The notes: a model not told the origin generated them from the letters alone. Positions 1-9,321 are shown, counted from the first letter of the stretch. The stretch is 64,000 nt of DNA from CAVYXZ01 sp965223835 (GCA_965223835.1 CBDCXQ010000001.1:1612001-1676000); one strand, 5' to 3'. Numbers and translations: made by a program.

Positions 1-1
1 T

Positions 2-952
2 GATGATTGGGCGGGGCTGGCGGAATATGCTGCCGCGCAGGGGGTTGGCATTGGCGCGATTAACCCTAACGTATTCCAGGACGACCAGTACAAACTTGGC
101 AGCATCACCCATCCGTCGTCGACTGTGCGAGAGGAAGCAGTGGCGCATATGGTGGAATGCTGTGAGATTATGGCGACCACCGGTAGTGAATTGTTGAGTC
201 TATGGTTCGCCGACGGTACCAATTACGCCGGGCAGGACAGCATTCGCGGGCGTAAACAACGGATGGAAGCAGCACTGGCCGAAACGTATAAACATCTGCC
301 GCCGAATGGTCGCATGTTGATCGAGTACAAGTTTTTCGAACCGGCATTTTATCATACGGATTTGGCCGATTGGGGCATGGCATATGCGACGGCGCTGAAA
401 CTGGGTGAACAGGCGCAAGTGCTGGTCGATACCGGTCATCATGCAGCAGCGACCAATATCCCGCATATCGTGGCGTTTCTGCTGGATGAAGGTCGCCTGG
501 GTGGGTTCCATTTTAATGCGCGCAAATATGCCGATGATGACCTGATTGTGGGTACCAATAACCCGTTTGAACTATTCGAGATTTTCACTGAGCTGGTGGG
601 TGCAGGTGCGCTGGCGGATAACGTCGCGTACATGATTGACCAGAGCCACAATATTGAACCCAAACTCGAAGCCATGCTAGTGAGTGTGCTAAACTGCCAG
701 ACGGCCTATGCCAAAGCGCTCATCGTGGATTATGCGGCCCTGAATCAACGGCAACTGGAAGGTGATGTACTGGGAGCGCATACGACATTGACGACCGCCT
801 ATGAAACTGACGTGCGGCCCTTGTTGGCGCAAGTGCGGGTGGAGATGGGCCGTGCGCCGGACCCGTTTGCTGCCTATCGAGCCGATGATTATGCGCTGCG
901 AGTCGCTGAGGAACGCGGTATGATTGATGCCAGCGGCGGCTATCCGGGCTGA
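2..952 (+). CDS. rhaI: L-rhamnose isomerase, 3' part (5' end outside window)
   Basis: The reading frame is open from base 2 (Asp-Asp-Trp) with no start codon in the window, so this is the C-terminal ~316 residues of a protein usually a little over 400 long. It would convert L-rhamnose to L-rhamnulose in the cytoplasm. Metal- and substrate-binding stretches of the xylose-isomerase-like TIM barrel are visible: IEYKFFEPAFYHTD, VDTGHH, GGFHFNARKYADDDL and a later DQSHN. The family resembles the Pseudomonas stutzeri type rather than E. coli RhaA. The apparent ATG at 125 is internal. The stop overlaps the convergent WYL regulator by 13 bp. Rhamnose kinase and aldolase, if linked, must lie to the left. 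Confidence 0.85.
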   Translation, partial: DDWAGLAEYAAAQGVGIGAINPNVFQDDQYKLGSITHPSSTVREEAVAHMVECCEIMATTGSELLSLWFADGTNYAGQDSIRGRKQRMEAALAETYKHLPPNGRMLIEYKFFEPAFYHTDLADWGMAYATALKLGEQAQVLVDTGHHAAATNIPHIVAFLLDEGRLGGFHFNARKYADDDLIVGTNNPFELFEIFTELVGAGALADNVAYMIDQSHNIEPKLEAMLVSVLNCQTAYAKALIVDYAALNQRQLEGDVLGAHTTLTTAYETDVRPLLAQVRVEMGRAPDPFAAYRADDYALRVAEERGMIDASGGYPG

Positions 953-1911
953 GTATAGAGTTGCACCAGGCTGGCGGCGAGTTCAATGATTGACTGACGC
1001 AGTTCGGGCGGGTCCAGGATTTCAATCTCCGGGCCGAGTTTAATCAGGTTGTTCCGCGCCCATTCAATTGAATCATAATTCAGGGTGATTTGTCGCCAGC
1101 CATCAGCGGCAGGATTAGCCTGTTCGACGATTTCGCGGACTACATCGCCCCAATGCTCGACCATCATGGTTGCCGTTTGTGGTGAGATGCGCATGGTCAC
1201 GGGAATCTCGGGGCGGTTGGTTTCGAACTCGTCGCACCATCGGGTCCAGTAAGTGGCGAGGTCAAACGTGTGAGGGTGTTCGAAGTAGTCGTTAAGGAGT
1301 TCAACTTCGAGGATGCGCCCAACCCGATAGACACGCATATCATCTTCGATCGCTGCAACCAGATACCAGATGCTGGCTTTGGCGACCAGTCCATAGGGGG
1401 CGATGACACGCTCACGGATTTCACCATCGCTGCGCCGGTAGCGGATAAAAACATACTGGTCATGCCAGGTGGCTTCTTGCAGCACGTCCAGATGAGGTAC
1501 GGCTTCATGGGCTTGAAACCAGCCGCGTGCGTCCAGATGAATGCGGCGGCGCATCCGTTCAGCCCGCCGTTGTTGGGGTTCAGGCAGGGCCGCTGCCAGT
1601 TTGAGCAGCGCCTTGTCCGATGATTCAGCCAGGCCCAGATCTTTCAGCGGTCCCGACGCACCGGATGCAAACAGTGTGCGGACCTCGTCTTCGTTGAGGC
1701 CGGTCAACGTCGTGCGATAACTGTCCAGCAAGGCATAGCCACCGCCGGGGCCATGTTCACTGTAAACCGGCACACCAGCAACGCCCAGTGCGTCCAGATC
1801 CCGGTAGATCGTGCGCTCGGAAACTTCGAGATTTGTTGATAATTCGCTGGCCGTCATCCGTCCGCGATTTTGCAGCAATAACACGATAGAAATCAACCGA
1901 TCAGCCCGCAT
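940..1911 (-). CDS. WYL-domain transcriptional regulator (YafY/DeoR-like)
   Basis: A 323-residue protein with an N-terminal helix-turn-helix of the HTH_11 type (RADRLISIVLLLQNRGRM, then SELSTNLEVSERTIYRDLDAL) and a WYL ligand-sensing domain in the middle (about residues 140-215, including VIAPYGLVAKASIWYLVAA). Family members are local repressors or activators that sense small ligands or nucleic acid. The ATG at 1911 is preceded by a GGGGGTGA ribosome-binding site. It is convergent with rhaI and divergent from a small gene at 2017; the 105 bp between them hold a clean dyad (1954-1970) that is a natural operator candidate. The target is unknown; the rhamnose gene is adjacent but on the other side. 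Confidence 0.88.
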   Translation of the reverse strand: MRADRLISIVLLLQNRGRMTASELSTNLEVSERTIYRDLDALGVAGVPVYSEHGPGGGYALLDSYRTTLTGLNEDEVRTLFASGASGPLKDLGLAESSDKALLKLAAALPEPQQRRAERMRRRIHLDARGWFQAHEAVPHLDVLQEATWHDQYVFIRYRRSDGEIRERVIAPYGLVAKASIWYLVAAIEDDMRVYRVGRILEVELLNDYFEHPHTFDLATYWTRWCDEFETNRPEIPVTMRISPQTATMMVEHWGDVVREIVEQANPAADGWRQITLNYDSIEWARNNLIKLGPEIEILDPPELRQSIIELAASLVQLYTQPG

Positions 1912-1953
1912 GTTTCACCCCCTGTAAACCGTTTCAAGATTACCACAAAAACC

Positions 1954-1970
1954 CTGACAATAGGTGTCAG
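1954..1970. promoter_or_regulatory. Dyad CTGACA-N5-TGTCAG, putative operator of the WYL regulator
   Basis: Perfect 6-bp arms separated by ATAGG lie 43 bp upstream of the WYL regulator start and 47 bp upstream of the divergent small gene. A possible rightward -10 (TATTAT, 1982-1987) would place the -35 region inside the dyad, so binding could block that promoter. The dyad is seen; binding by the regulator is inferred from position only. Confidence 0.45.
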
Positions 1971-2016
1971 TCAATGGGTGCTATTATAGAACAAATGAGC
2001 AGTGGAGGATGTTCAA

Positions 2017-2238
2017 ATGTTAGATGGGATGTTGAATCAACTGCGCTATGAGGAGATGCAACAACAGGCAGCAGAGCACCGCCGGGTTCGTGCATTGCTC
2101 CAAAATCAACAAAACTCACAACCCTTTTTGCGGCCAATCCAGGGGTGGTTTGGGAAGGCAATTGCCCTCGTTGGGCAACATCATGTACGTCAATCAACGC
2201 TTGCGCATGAGTCGCGCCTGCGATCACATCGAACCTAG
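2017..2238 (+). CDS. Small basic, Gln-rich hypothetical protein
   Basis: A 73-residue reading frame starting at ATG 2017, chosen over GTG 2002 because GGAGG (2004-2008) sits 8 nt ahead. The N-terminal half is a polar Gln/Arg/Glu-rich helix (NQLRYEEMQQQAAEHRRV) and the second half has a short amphipathic stretch (RPIQGWFGKAIALVGQ). Small proteins with this arrangement, a charged helix then a Trp-containing basic helix, are common in Chloroflexota and Actinomycetota and have no known function to my knowledge. The C-terminal ~20 residues look less typical, so a late frameshift is possible. It is the only gene in the 397-bp gap 1912-2308; 2239-2308 holds nothing I can identify. Confidence 0.5.
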   Translation: MLDGMLNQLRYEEMQQQAAEHRRVRALLQNQQNSQPFLRPIQGWFGKAIALVGQHHVRQSTLAHESRLRSHRT

Positions 2239-2308
2239 CAAACTCCCAGGAGTCACCATATCCTTGCGGGCACAGGGGTCAACCAAAACGGTCGGCCCCT
2301 GTTGCGTT

Positions 2309-3478
2309 TTATGCGGGTCGCACTGGCAAAATATCACAGGAACGGGTGGTTGTGATGAACTCACCCAGCACCCAGCCAACATCATCGCCAAAGCGGACAA
2401 ACCACCAGGTTCGCTCTTCATCGTTGGAAGCAAAAACCGTCACAGTTGAATTGAACGGAATCGTCGTAACCAGCTCGGCATCCTCAACCGGTTCCGCCCG
2501 CACATTCAGATTGAAATCGACCGTTGCCAGACACGGGTCGGGTAGCGTGGGTGTCAGGGTGGGGGTACGAGTCGCAAATTGCTGGCGAGTCGTGGTTGGG
2601 GTTGCGGTTGGTCGCGGTGTGCGTGTCAGCGTCGGCGTCAGCGTCGGCGACGGTGTAAAGGTCGCGGTCGGTGTATCTGGCTCGGTGGGTGTGGCGGTCG
2701 GTGTTGCGGTTGCCAGAATGATGGGTGCCAGATTTTCGATTTGCTCACCCGGTATGCGGCTGTTGAGGCGTGCCCGCAGGTCACTTTCCAGATTGGCTAG
2801 GATCACCGTACCCTGCAAACGCGGCAGGTCGCCAGCAGTAATCTGGGCTTCAAGATCAGCCCGCAGATTGGTCAGGGCTGCGGCTAAAATGGCGTCCGTG
2901 TCGCCATTGCGTTCATCAATAATAGTTGCCAATGTTGTGTCACTGGTCAGCCGTAAGAGTAGATCACTGGCGGGAACACCCATTTCAGTGCTGGCACTTT
3001 CCAGCAAACGCGTATAGGTGTTGATCGCTTGGGTTGCTTCAATTGCGGCTTCATCCAGCGGCTCGGCCTGGACTGCTGCGGCTAGCGCTTGGGGGGATTC
3101 AATCGGTGCAACAAAAAACGCACCGATCAACGGGACAGTAAACGTCGAGATCAACAGCAGGATGCCCATGCCAATGCCCAGGATCCCACGTGATTGAATC
3201 AAATTGCGCTCCGACCGCCGGATCTCAAAGATCAGCACTAGCAAGCCAGTAACAATTACCGTCAGGGCGATGCCCCAGATACCTGGCTGTACCACGCTGT
3301 TTGGCAGGGCCAGTGTGTAATTCTGTACCAGCGCCACCAGTGTCAGCGTTGTTGCAATAAATGCCAGCAGCGTACCGAAAAAACGCAGGTGGACTTTTCC
3401 GCGCAGCGTTTGCAGGAAGTTATTGAGTACAAACAGCAGGGTGAAGAATGCCCCGCTCGCCAGCAGTACCATTTCCAT
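2309..3478 (-). CDS. Membrane protein with Thr-Pro linker and C-terminal SH3 domain
   Basis: A 389-residue protein with four predicted membrane segments in the first ~125 residues (for example FFTLLFVLNNFL, LLAFIATTLTLVALV, IALTVIVTGLLVLIF and GMGILLLISTFTVPLIGAFFV). A mostly helical extracytoplasmic region follows (~125-245), then a low-complexity Thr/Pro/Ala linker (~245-312), and a bacterial SH3 domain (~315-389; LNVRAEPVEDAEL, WWFVRFGDDVGWV). SH3b domains of this kind usually bind cell-wall or surface polymers. The linker type is characteristic of secreted Chloroflexota proteins. An AGAAGGACAC ribosome-binding site precedes the ATG. The specific role is unknown. Confidence 0.75.
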   Translation of the reverse strand: MEMVLLASGAFFTLLFVLNNFLQTLRGKVHLRFFGTLLAFIATTLTLVALVQNYTLALPNSVVQPGIWGIALTVIVTGLLVLIFEIRRSERNLIQSRGILGIGMGILLLISTFTVPLIGAFFVAPIESPQALAAAVQAEPLDEAAIEATQAINTYTRLLESASTEMGVPASDLLLRLTSDTTLATIIDERNGDTDAILAAALTNLRADLEAQITAGDLPRLQGTVILANLESDLRARLNSRIPGEQIENLAPIILATATPTATPTEPDTPTATFTPSPTLTPTLTRTPRPTATPTTTRQQFATRTPTLTPTLPDPCLATVDFNLNVRAEPVEDAELVTTIPFNSTVTVFASNDEERTWWFVRFGDDVGWVLGEFITTTRSCDILPVRPA

Positions 3479-3646
3479 GTTGCCTGTGTCCTTCTGGTGG
3501 TTGTTTCCCCATTAACATGTTACGGAGAATGTCAGCGAATTACAACCGTCATATGTGCCGAATTTCACATTTCGGATGAGCGTTTGTTAAGCTCTCTATC
3601 TTGATACGTGTTTACTGGCCTACGGGTTGCGAAAAATTGCACAAAT

Positions 3647-5659
3647 TTATTGAGTCTTACAATAGATGTCAAACCAATCCAGCATGTGCTGTAGACGGCT
3701 GATCCGATGTTTGGGTTCGCCACTGCGCGATAATTCGTGGCCGTCACGCGGATACCGAATAAATTTTACAACTCCGCCCCGCATCTTGATAAAGCTAAAC
3801 AGTTGTTCGCCCTCCGAGATCGGTACCCGGAAGTCGTTTTCACTATGGATAATCAACAGCGGTGTATTGATATTATCGGCATAGGCCAATGGCGACTGTT
3901 GCCAATGCAGGAGTGGATCAACTGTCACTGGCGGTTCGTACTGATCGCTGAAGAAAAGGGGGATGTCGGTCACGCCATACATGCTCATGAGATTGTAGAC
4001 GCCGCGCTGACTGACTGCCGCTGCAAAACGATCAGTATGTCCGATAATCCAGGCTGTCATATAGCCGCCGTAGGAACCACCGGTTACCGCCATGCGCTGC
4101 GGGTCAATAAAGCCTTTTTCTAACATAACATCAATACCTGCCATAAGATCCTGGTATGCCACATCACCCCACGCACCGTGTAAAGCCTTCACAAAAGCTT
4201 CGCCATAGCCCATTGAGCCACGTGGATTGCAATAAAATACGGCGTAACCCGCTGCAGCATGAAGCTGCCATTCATGCCACATTGACGGCGTGCTCGGCCC
4301 CCACATAAATTGCGGACCGCCGTGAATGTTGAATGCCAGTGGGTATTGCTGACCGGCTTCATAATCGACTGGCAGCAGATACCAACCCTGGATTTCTTGC
4401 CCGCTGCCGTTATCGAAGCAGACTTCATGGACTTCCTGCACGCTGACCTCATCCAAAAATGCCTGATTGACAGTGGTTAACGGTTGTGATGAATCTGCGT
4501 TGGCAGGCTGCCAGTAGAGTTCGGAGGGATCCGCTGCTGTGCTGGCACTGTAGGCAATGTTGCCCCGTTCATCAACGGAAAAACCGGTCACCTCAAAGCG
4601 CCCAACAACAATTTTTTCAATGGTTGCATGGGCCAATGAGACACGATAGATCTCGATATTGCCCGCATCGCCAGCCGTGAACAGGATCGACCGGCTATCA
4701 GCAGTCCAGGTGAAATCATCAACGCTTCGGTCCAGCGACAACGTTAGATCGCGCGGTTCATCATTAGCTGTTGTTGGGATAACCGTCAGGCGAGAGATAC
4801 GTTCCGCTGTACGCTGCATCGGTCGGCGCAAATACGCAATCCATTGGCCGTCGGGCGACGGTATTGGGTTAGTATCCACATGGCTGTTATCGGTGAGTTG
4901 GGTTTCGGTGCCATTTACAAGCGCTATGCGATAGAGACTCTGGTAGCGGCGTGGTTCATCGGCAGCCAAATCGTAGGCACGGGACGTAATGACTGCCTGG
5001 CTATCGGTGGTCCAGCGCGGGGCAGCGTAATTGGCGTCTAAATCAGTCAGGCGTTGTGGTTTAGCGTTCTCATCGTTAATGGAAATGATGAACACCTGCG
5101 TAAAACGATCATCCAGGTAAGTGGTGCCTTCACGATAAGGCACCCGGGTAACGATGCGTGGATCCCAGCGATCAATTTCTTCCTGTTGTCGTCGCTCAGC
5201 TTGCTGCTGTGCGACCAGCTTGTCGAGACGCTTTTCCGTAGTTATATGTCCATTAGCCCGCTCATCAGCATTAAGTGCGCTGAGGAAGGCGATGGATGTC
5301 CCATCCGGCGACCATGCCGGATCTTTGATCCCGTTTGACATTGCCGTCAGTTGGCGCGGCTCACCACCCGGCGCGACCACCGGCAGCAGGTAAATCTGGG
5401 CTTTTTTGTCTCGTTTGGAGACAAAGGCCAATGTTTTGCCATCCGGCGACCAGCGGGGTTGCGTGTCCTGACCACTCCGCGTGAGTTGAATGGGATCGCC
5501 ACCGCCAGTCGATGCCAGCCAGACGTTGCGCCGATAATCATGTTCAAAGTCATCAATTGTGAGAGCGACATAGGCGACCCATTGCCCATCCGGGCTGATT
5601 TGTGGATCTTCAATATGGACGATGCGGTACAGGTCGTTGAGTGTTATCGGTTGTTTCAC
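3647..5659 (-). CDS. S9 family prolyl oligopeptidase / acylaminoacyl-peptidase-like
   Basis: A 670-residue serine peptidase. Residues ~1-400 form a beta-propeller built from WD40-like TolB-type repeats (PQISPDGQWVAYVAL, PRWSPDGKTLAFVS, PAWSPDGTSIAFLS). Residues ~410-670 form the alpha/beta-hydrolase domain with nucleophile Ser529 in GGSYGGYM, Asp609 in HSENDFRVP and His641 in PRDGHE. It would cleave short peptides or N-acylated residues, gated by the propeller. No signal peptide is visible, so it is probably cytoplasmic. It stands alone, with 168 bp to the next leftward gene. That gap holds a short dyad (CCGAA-N8-TTCGG, 3558-3575) of unknown meaning. Confidence 0.9.
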   Translation of the reverse strand: MKQPITLNDLYRIVHIEDPQISPDGQWVAYVALTIDDFEHDYRRNVWLASTGGGDPIQLTRSGQDTQPRWSPDGKTLAFVSKRDKKAQIYLLPVVAPGGEPRQLTAMSNGIKDPAWSPDGTSIAFLSALNADERANGHITTEKRLDKLVAQQQAERRQQEEIDRWDPRIVTRVPYREGTTYLDDRFTQVFIISINDENAKPQRLTDLDANYAAPRWTTDSQAVITSRAYDLAADEPRRYQSLYRIALVNGTETQLTDNSHVDTNPIPSPDGQWIAYLRRPMQRTAERISRLTVIPTTANDEPRDLTLSLDRSVDDFTWTADSRSILFTAGDAGNIEIYRVSLAHATIEKIVVGRFEVTGFSVDERGNIAYSASTAADPSELYWQPANADSSQPLTTVNQAFLDEVSVQEVHEVCFDNGSGQEIQGWYLLPVDYEAGQQYPLAFNIHGGPQFMWGPSTPSMWHEWQLHAAAGYAVFYCNPRGSMGYGEAFVKALHGAWGDVAYQDLMAGIDVMLEKGFIDPQRMAVTGGSYGGYMTAWIIGHTDRFAAAVSQRGVYNLMSMYGVTDIPLFFSDQYEPPVTVDPLLHWQQSPLAYADNINTPLLIIHSENDFRVPISEGEQLFSFIKMRGGVVKFIRYPRDGHELSRSGEPKHRISRLQHMLDWFDIYCKTQ

Positions 5660-5824
5660 AGGATTTTCCCTATTTTGAAATTAATTCTTGTATGCACGAT
5701 AGTATGTAGATCGGTTTCTGAACCCGCGTTGCAAAATAGTGATTCAATTACGCAATCTTTGTTATGTTAGCCCATGAACAATATTATTATAAAGGTATGC
5801 AAAGGTATTCTTTTAGGAAGTGAA

Positions 5825-6238
5825 ATGGCCTATCAATTTCACCATCTATCAGACCACCTCGTGCTCATCGTCTGGGAGCGCTATCCATCCAGTGCTGAAG
5901 AACGACAGTTCCTCGTGGAGCACCGAGAACAGCTCGACAATGCGACACAGCCCATTTTCTATCTGTCGGATTTACGTCGTGGTCGAATTATTACTTTGAG
6001 TACCCTCAGACATATGAGCGAACTGGTCAAACACTCCAAATATGGTGGTGGCGCAGCATTCAGCCGTGACCCGATTAGTCATCTTATGGTCAAAAGCTTT
6101 CGCAGTTTATCGCACGAAGCAACCAGCAAAGCCGCCATGTTTGAGAATCCAGAAGATGCACTCGAATTCCTGGAAGGTCTGTGTCAGGGCATTACGGTTG
6201 GCATTGAATGGAATGTGTATATTGCGCCGCAAGCATGA
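5825..6238 (+). CDS. Hypothetical protein, possibly STAS/SpoIIAA-like
   Basis: A 137-residue soluble protein if started at ATG 5825, which has AGGAAG just upstream; an ATG at 5774 would add 17 residues but lacks a ribosome-binding site. The sequence alternates beta and helix (YQFHHLSDHLVLIVWERY, IFYLSDLRRGRIITLSTL, EDALEFLEGL). This resembles the small SpoIIAA-like/STAS-fold proteins that many Chloroflexota encode singly. That match is from fold pattern only. It is divergent from the S9 peptidase and convergent with the DsbA-like gene. No partner is apparent. Confidence 0.6.
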   Translation: MAYQFHHLSDHLVLIVWERYPSSAEERQFLVEHREQLDNATQPIFYLSDLRRGRIITLSTLRHMSELVKHSKYGGGAAFSRDPISHLMVKSFRSLSHEATSKAAMFENPEDALEFLEGLCQGITVGIEWNVYIAPQA

Positions 6239-6380
6239 TTTGTTCGCCAATTCCTGGAAGCATGGCAATCAGTGTTCAGGTTGGTATGGTCAACGTAGCC
6301 CACGCCAGTGAACAGCTATAGACTCGATAAACGAAAAGGGCGCCGCAGCGTGGCGACGCACCATATAACGTAGCTCTTGG

Positions 6381-7097
6381 TTATTGCGCCGCTTCAACAA
6401 CGGCTTGCAACACCTGATAGGGCACACCACCGCGGCTAAAATCCTGCCCCTGCAATATGATGGGCTGCGGGTCACTATCGCCATAGCGGACCATCATCGT
6501 GGGTGTACTTTGAACATTGAGCGATTGCCCCAGGCGTACATCGAAATCGAACTGGGCAGCATCTTCGGCACAATTGAGCATTTCGCTGTAATCGAGTTCA
6601 AGTCGCTCAGCCAGCGTGCGTGCCGTTTGTTCGTTAAAGCGCCCCTGATTACGGCCCAACTCGAAAAGGACATCGTGGGCGGGCCAGAACGCCCCCGCTT
6701 GCTGTTCAGCAGCGCATTCCGCCAACTGGGCGGTATAGGGTCCATAGGCCGGGTCAGCGCCGCTGATAAACATGCGATATTCAAACTTTGCTTGGCCGGT
6801 CGCGACATACTCGTCAATAAATCGCTTGGTTTCAGTCGCATACTGCTGGCAATGTGGACAGGCGAAATCGCCAAATTCAACGATCGTAACCGGTGCTTCT
6901 GGATTGCCCAGAACAAAACCACCATCTTCCAGGCGGGTCTTCTCGATGTCGGCATAGCGGGCGTAGACGTCGGCGGTTGAAGCTGGGCTGGTGAATACCA
7001 AAGCTGCCGCCGCGACGACTACTGCAGCCGCCACCACACCAATGATTATTGCAATCGAACGATTCTGTTTGATTAATTCCATTAGCTGGATTCTCAT
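6381..7097 (-). CDS. Membrane-anchored DsbA-family thiol:disulfide oxidoreductase
   Basis: A 238-residue protein with an N-terminal membrane anchor (~14-35, Ala/Val rich) followed by a thioredoxin-fold DsbA/DsbG-like domain. The redox motif CPHC is at residues 80-83 (EFGDFACPHCQQY) and the cis-Pro loop is STPTMMV near the C-terminus. Such proteins introduce or shuffle disulfides in exported proteins outside the membrane. The start at 7097 is the first ATG; an in-frame ATG five codons later is also possible. It is divergent from the nucleoside phosphorylase gene. No VKOR or DsbB partner lies beside it. Confidence 0.88.
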   Translation of the reverse strand: MRIQLMELIKQNRSIAIIIGVVAAAVVVAAAALVFTSPASTADVYARYADIEKTRLEDGGFVLGNPEAPVTIVEFGDFACPHCQQYATETKRFIDEYVATGQAKFEYRMFISGADPAYGPYTAQLAECAAEQQAGAFWPAHDVLFELGRNQGRFNEQTARTLAERLELDYSEMLNCAEDAAQFDFDVRLGQSLNVQSTPTMMVRYGDSDPQPIILQGQDFSRGGVPYQVLQAVVEAAQ

Positions 7098-7227
7098 TTC
7101 ACTACTTTACCGAGAAATTACTGCACAATTTAACCCACTTAGCCGGGCACCTCAACTAAGAATTCAATTAATGAACCTCAGGTGTTAAGATTTGAGCGTA
7201 GGTCAGCGTGTAAGGAGTTCGCCAATC

Positions 7228-8550
7228 ATGCGTGCAGTGACACTGCTGGAAAAAAAAAGAGATGGTCATGAATTGTCCCAGGCTGAGATTAACTGGTTTA
7301 TTGAACACTACACCACCGGCGATTTGCCTGACTATCAAGCCGCTGCTTTACTGATGGCGATCTGTATTCGCGGGATGTCGCGCGCCGAGATTGTACACTT
7401 GACGCTGGCAATGGCACAATCGGGTGAGGTGTTGCGCCTGGCAGATATTCTCGGTAGCTATGCCGTGGACAAACACTCAAGCGGTGGCGTCGGAGATAAA
7501 ACCACCCTCGTGGTGCTGCCGTTGGTTGCCGCCTGTGGGGTGCCAGTTGCTAAGATGAGTGGGCGTGGCCTGGGCTATTCCGGTGGGACGCTTGATAAGC
7601 TGGAAGCCATCGCTGGTTACGACGTCAGTTTGACAACTGAACAGTTCGAGTCGCTCGCCGGCGACAATGGGATTGTCTTATCCGGTCAAACGCGTGATCT
7701 GGCACCTGCCGATGGCAAGCTCTATGCATTGCGGGATGTCACGGGGACTGTGCCCAGTTTGCCGCTTATTGCCAGCAGCATCATGAGTAAGAAGATCGCT
7801 GCCGGGGCAGATGGCATTGTGCTGGATGTCAAAATGGGCACCGGTGCATTTATGCCTGATCTGGAGTCAGCACGGCAACTGGCGCAGATGATGGTCGACA
7901 TAGGTGTTGATGCCGGACGCGATATGATCGCCGTGATCTCGGACATGAATCAACCTCTGGGGCAGGCGGTCGGGAATGCACTGGAAGTCGCTGAAGCTAT
8001 CGCAACGTTGCAGGGTGGTGGTCCTGATGATTTCCGCGAACATTGTCTGGTAGTTGCTGGTTATATGCTGCGGTTGGCAGGTCAAGGCAATAAATGGACC
8101 GACACGGTAGCGGTGCGTGAACTATTGGAAGCGGCGCTGAACAAAGGTGAGGCGTTGGCGAAATTCAGACAGCTTGTTGCAGCACAACAGGGTGATGTGA
8201 GCATGGTAGATGACCCATCTAGATTACCACAAGCCAGTCTGCGCGAAAGCATAACCGCAGCACAAACCGGTTATGTGGCTGAAGTCTCGGCGTTGAAAAT
8301 TGCCCAGGCCGCGTTTGAACTGGGTGCCGGTCGTGAGAAGAAGGGCGATCCGATTGACCTGGCAGTTGGCCTCAAGGTGCTGGTCAACGTCGGCGATCAG
8401 ATTGAAATCGACACACCGATGGTCGAGATTCATGCCAATGAAGCTGCTAGATTAGAGCGCTGCCGCGCAATGGTGGATGACGCTATCAAATTAACGACCG
8501 GAAAGGTTGATCCGCTGCCGCTATTCTATGACACGATTTACGGGGATTAG
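7228..8550 (+). CDS. pdp: Pyrimidine-nucleoside phosphorylase
   Basis: A 440-residue enzyme that phosphorolyses thymidine/uridine to base and (deoxy)ribose-1-phosphate in nucleoside salvage. The start ATG 7228 is chosen because family members begin MRxV...KKRDG and an AAGGAG site lies 10 nt upstream; the upstream TTG at 7192 would add 12 unrelated residues. Family signatures are present: VDKHSSGGVGDKTTL (phosphate/glycosyl loop), AKMSGRGLGYSGGTLDKLE, and ASSIMSKKIAAGADGIVLDV. The C-terminal domain (~345-440) contains the usual GAGREKKGDPID segment. It overlaps the convergent lipoprotein gene by 30 bp. Confidence 0.93.
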   Translation: MRAVTLLEKKRDGHELSQAEINWFIEHYTTGDLPDYQAAALLMAICIRGMSRAEIVHLTLAMAQSGEVLRLADILGSYAVDKHSSGGVGDKTTLVVLPLVAACGVPVAKMSGRGLGYSGGTLDKLEAIAGYDVSLTTEQFESLAGDNGIVLSGQTRDLAPADGKLYALRDVTGTVPSLPLIASSIMSKKIAAGADGIVLDVKMGTGAFMPDLESARQLAQMMVDIGVDAGRDMIAVISDMNQPLGQAVGNALEVAEAIATLQGGGPDDFREHCLVVAGYMLRLAGQGNKWTDTVAVRELLEAALNKGEALAKFRQLVAAQQGDVSMVDDPSRLPQASLRESITAAQTGYVAEVSALKIAQAAFELGAGREKKGDPIDLAVGLKVLVNVGDQIEIDTPMVEIHANEAARLERCRAMVDDAIKLTTGKVDPLPLFYDTIYGD

Positions 8551-9321
8551 GTCGCCATCTTCGCTGTAGCCATAAGCGAATATTGGGGCGGTGCCTGGAA
8601 CACTGGCGTTGGAGAAATCAGGTGCCTCGAGCGCAATTTGCATCGCTTCGTAAGTGAGTGGTGCGAATAATCCGGGGTCTGGTGCGAACAGATCGCTGTT
8701 CAAGTAGCGCTCGGTAAATTCAGCATCAGGTAGTGTCAGGCTGGTCACAATGGTAACGTCGTCCAGTTGCGACCGTAAATCTGTCAGTTGCTGCAATGCC
8801 AGAACTTCTCCACCTACAATTGGCCCGATCATGGTAGCGGCTTCGAGAACATCAATTCGCGTCGGAATCGTATAGTCACTGGCAGCGGCTGGATTCGCCA
8901 ACACGAGTACCCTGTCGGCAATTGATCGTGTTCCCCAATGACCTACAACCAGCACTGGTATATCACCAAAGGCGTCCAAAGCCTCCGGGGCAGTCGCGGC
9001 ATAACCCAGCACCAGCGCCACCTGTACCTGCGGGTCTTGCGCTAACGCACGAGCACGACTAGTCGCAGTCGCCATAGTGCCGCCATCATCAATGGGGAGT
9101 AACTCGATCTGGTTGTTCCCTGTATCCTGAAGCGCTAAACGCGCGGCATAGAGCGCATCATAGCCAATCTCACGGTAGCGCCCCTCAAATGGCGCGAGTA
9201 AGGCGATACGGGTCGGTGTCGGAACCGTCGCACAGGCTGACATCAGGAGCCAACATATGCTCAGCATCTTTCCCAGAGTTAGCACTCTACACTGAGCGAT
9301 CAGCACAGGTTTAACACCCAT
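8521..9321 (-). CDS. Lipoprotein resembling type-I periplasmic binding proteins
   Basis: About 266 residues from ATG 9321, which overlaps the end of mltG by 11 bp; an internal ATG at 9267 with a GGGA site is an alternative. A lipobox-like LLMSAC follows a hydrophobic stretch, so the mature protein is probably lipid-anchored. The body reads like the N-terminal lobe of a LivJ/ANF-type binding protein (RIALLAPFEGRYREIGYDAL, VALVLGYAATAPEALDAF, PVLVVGHWGTRSIADRV) but is shorter than typical receptors and lacks an adjacent ABC transporter. The last ~40 residues retain a YEAMQIALEA helix. The ligand is unknown. Coupling to MltG may be co-expression only. Confidence 0.6.
   Translation of the reverse strand: MGVKPVLIAQCRVLTLGKMLSICWLLMSACATVPTPTRIALLAPFEGRYREIGYDALYAARLALQDTGNNQIELLPIDDGGTMATATSRARALAQDPQVQVALVLGYAATAPEALDAFGDIPVLVVGHWGTRSIADRVLVLANPAAASDYTIPTRIDVLEAATMIGPIVGGEVLALQQLTDLRSQLDDVTIVTSLTLPDAEFTERYLNSDLFAPDPGLFAPLTYEAMQIALEAPDFSNASVPGTAPIFAYGYSEDGDLIPVNRVIE

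Noticed and set aside
125..127. Start codon of the rhamnose isomerase at 125
   Set aside because: The same frame is open back to base 2 with matching family sequence, so this is an internal codon.
2346..3017. Rightward 223-residue reading frame with Val/Arg/Ser repeats
   Set aside because: It is the antisense of the Thr-Pro linker of the SH3 membrane protein; low-complexity sequence keeps the frame open.
6333..6359. Terminator after the DsbA-like gene
   Set aside because: The stem is only four clean pairs (CGCC/GGCG), although TTTTCGTTT follows on the minus strand; too weak to call.
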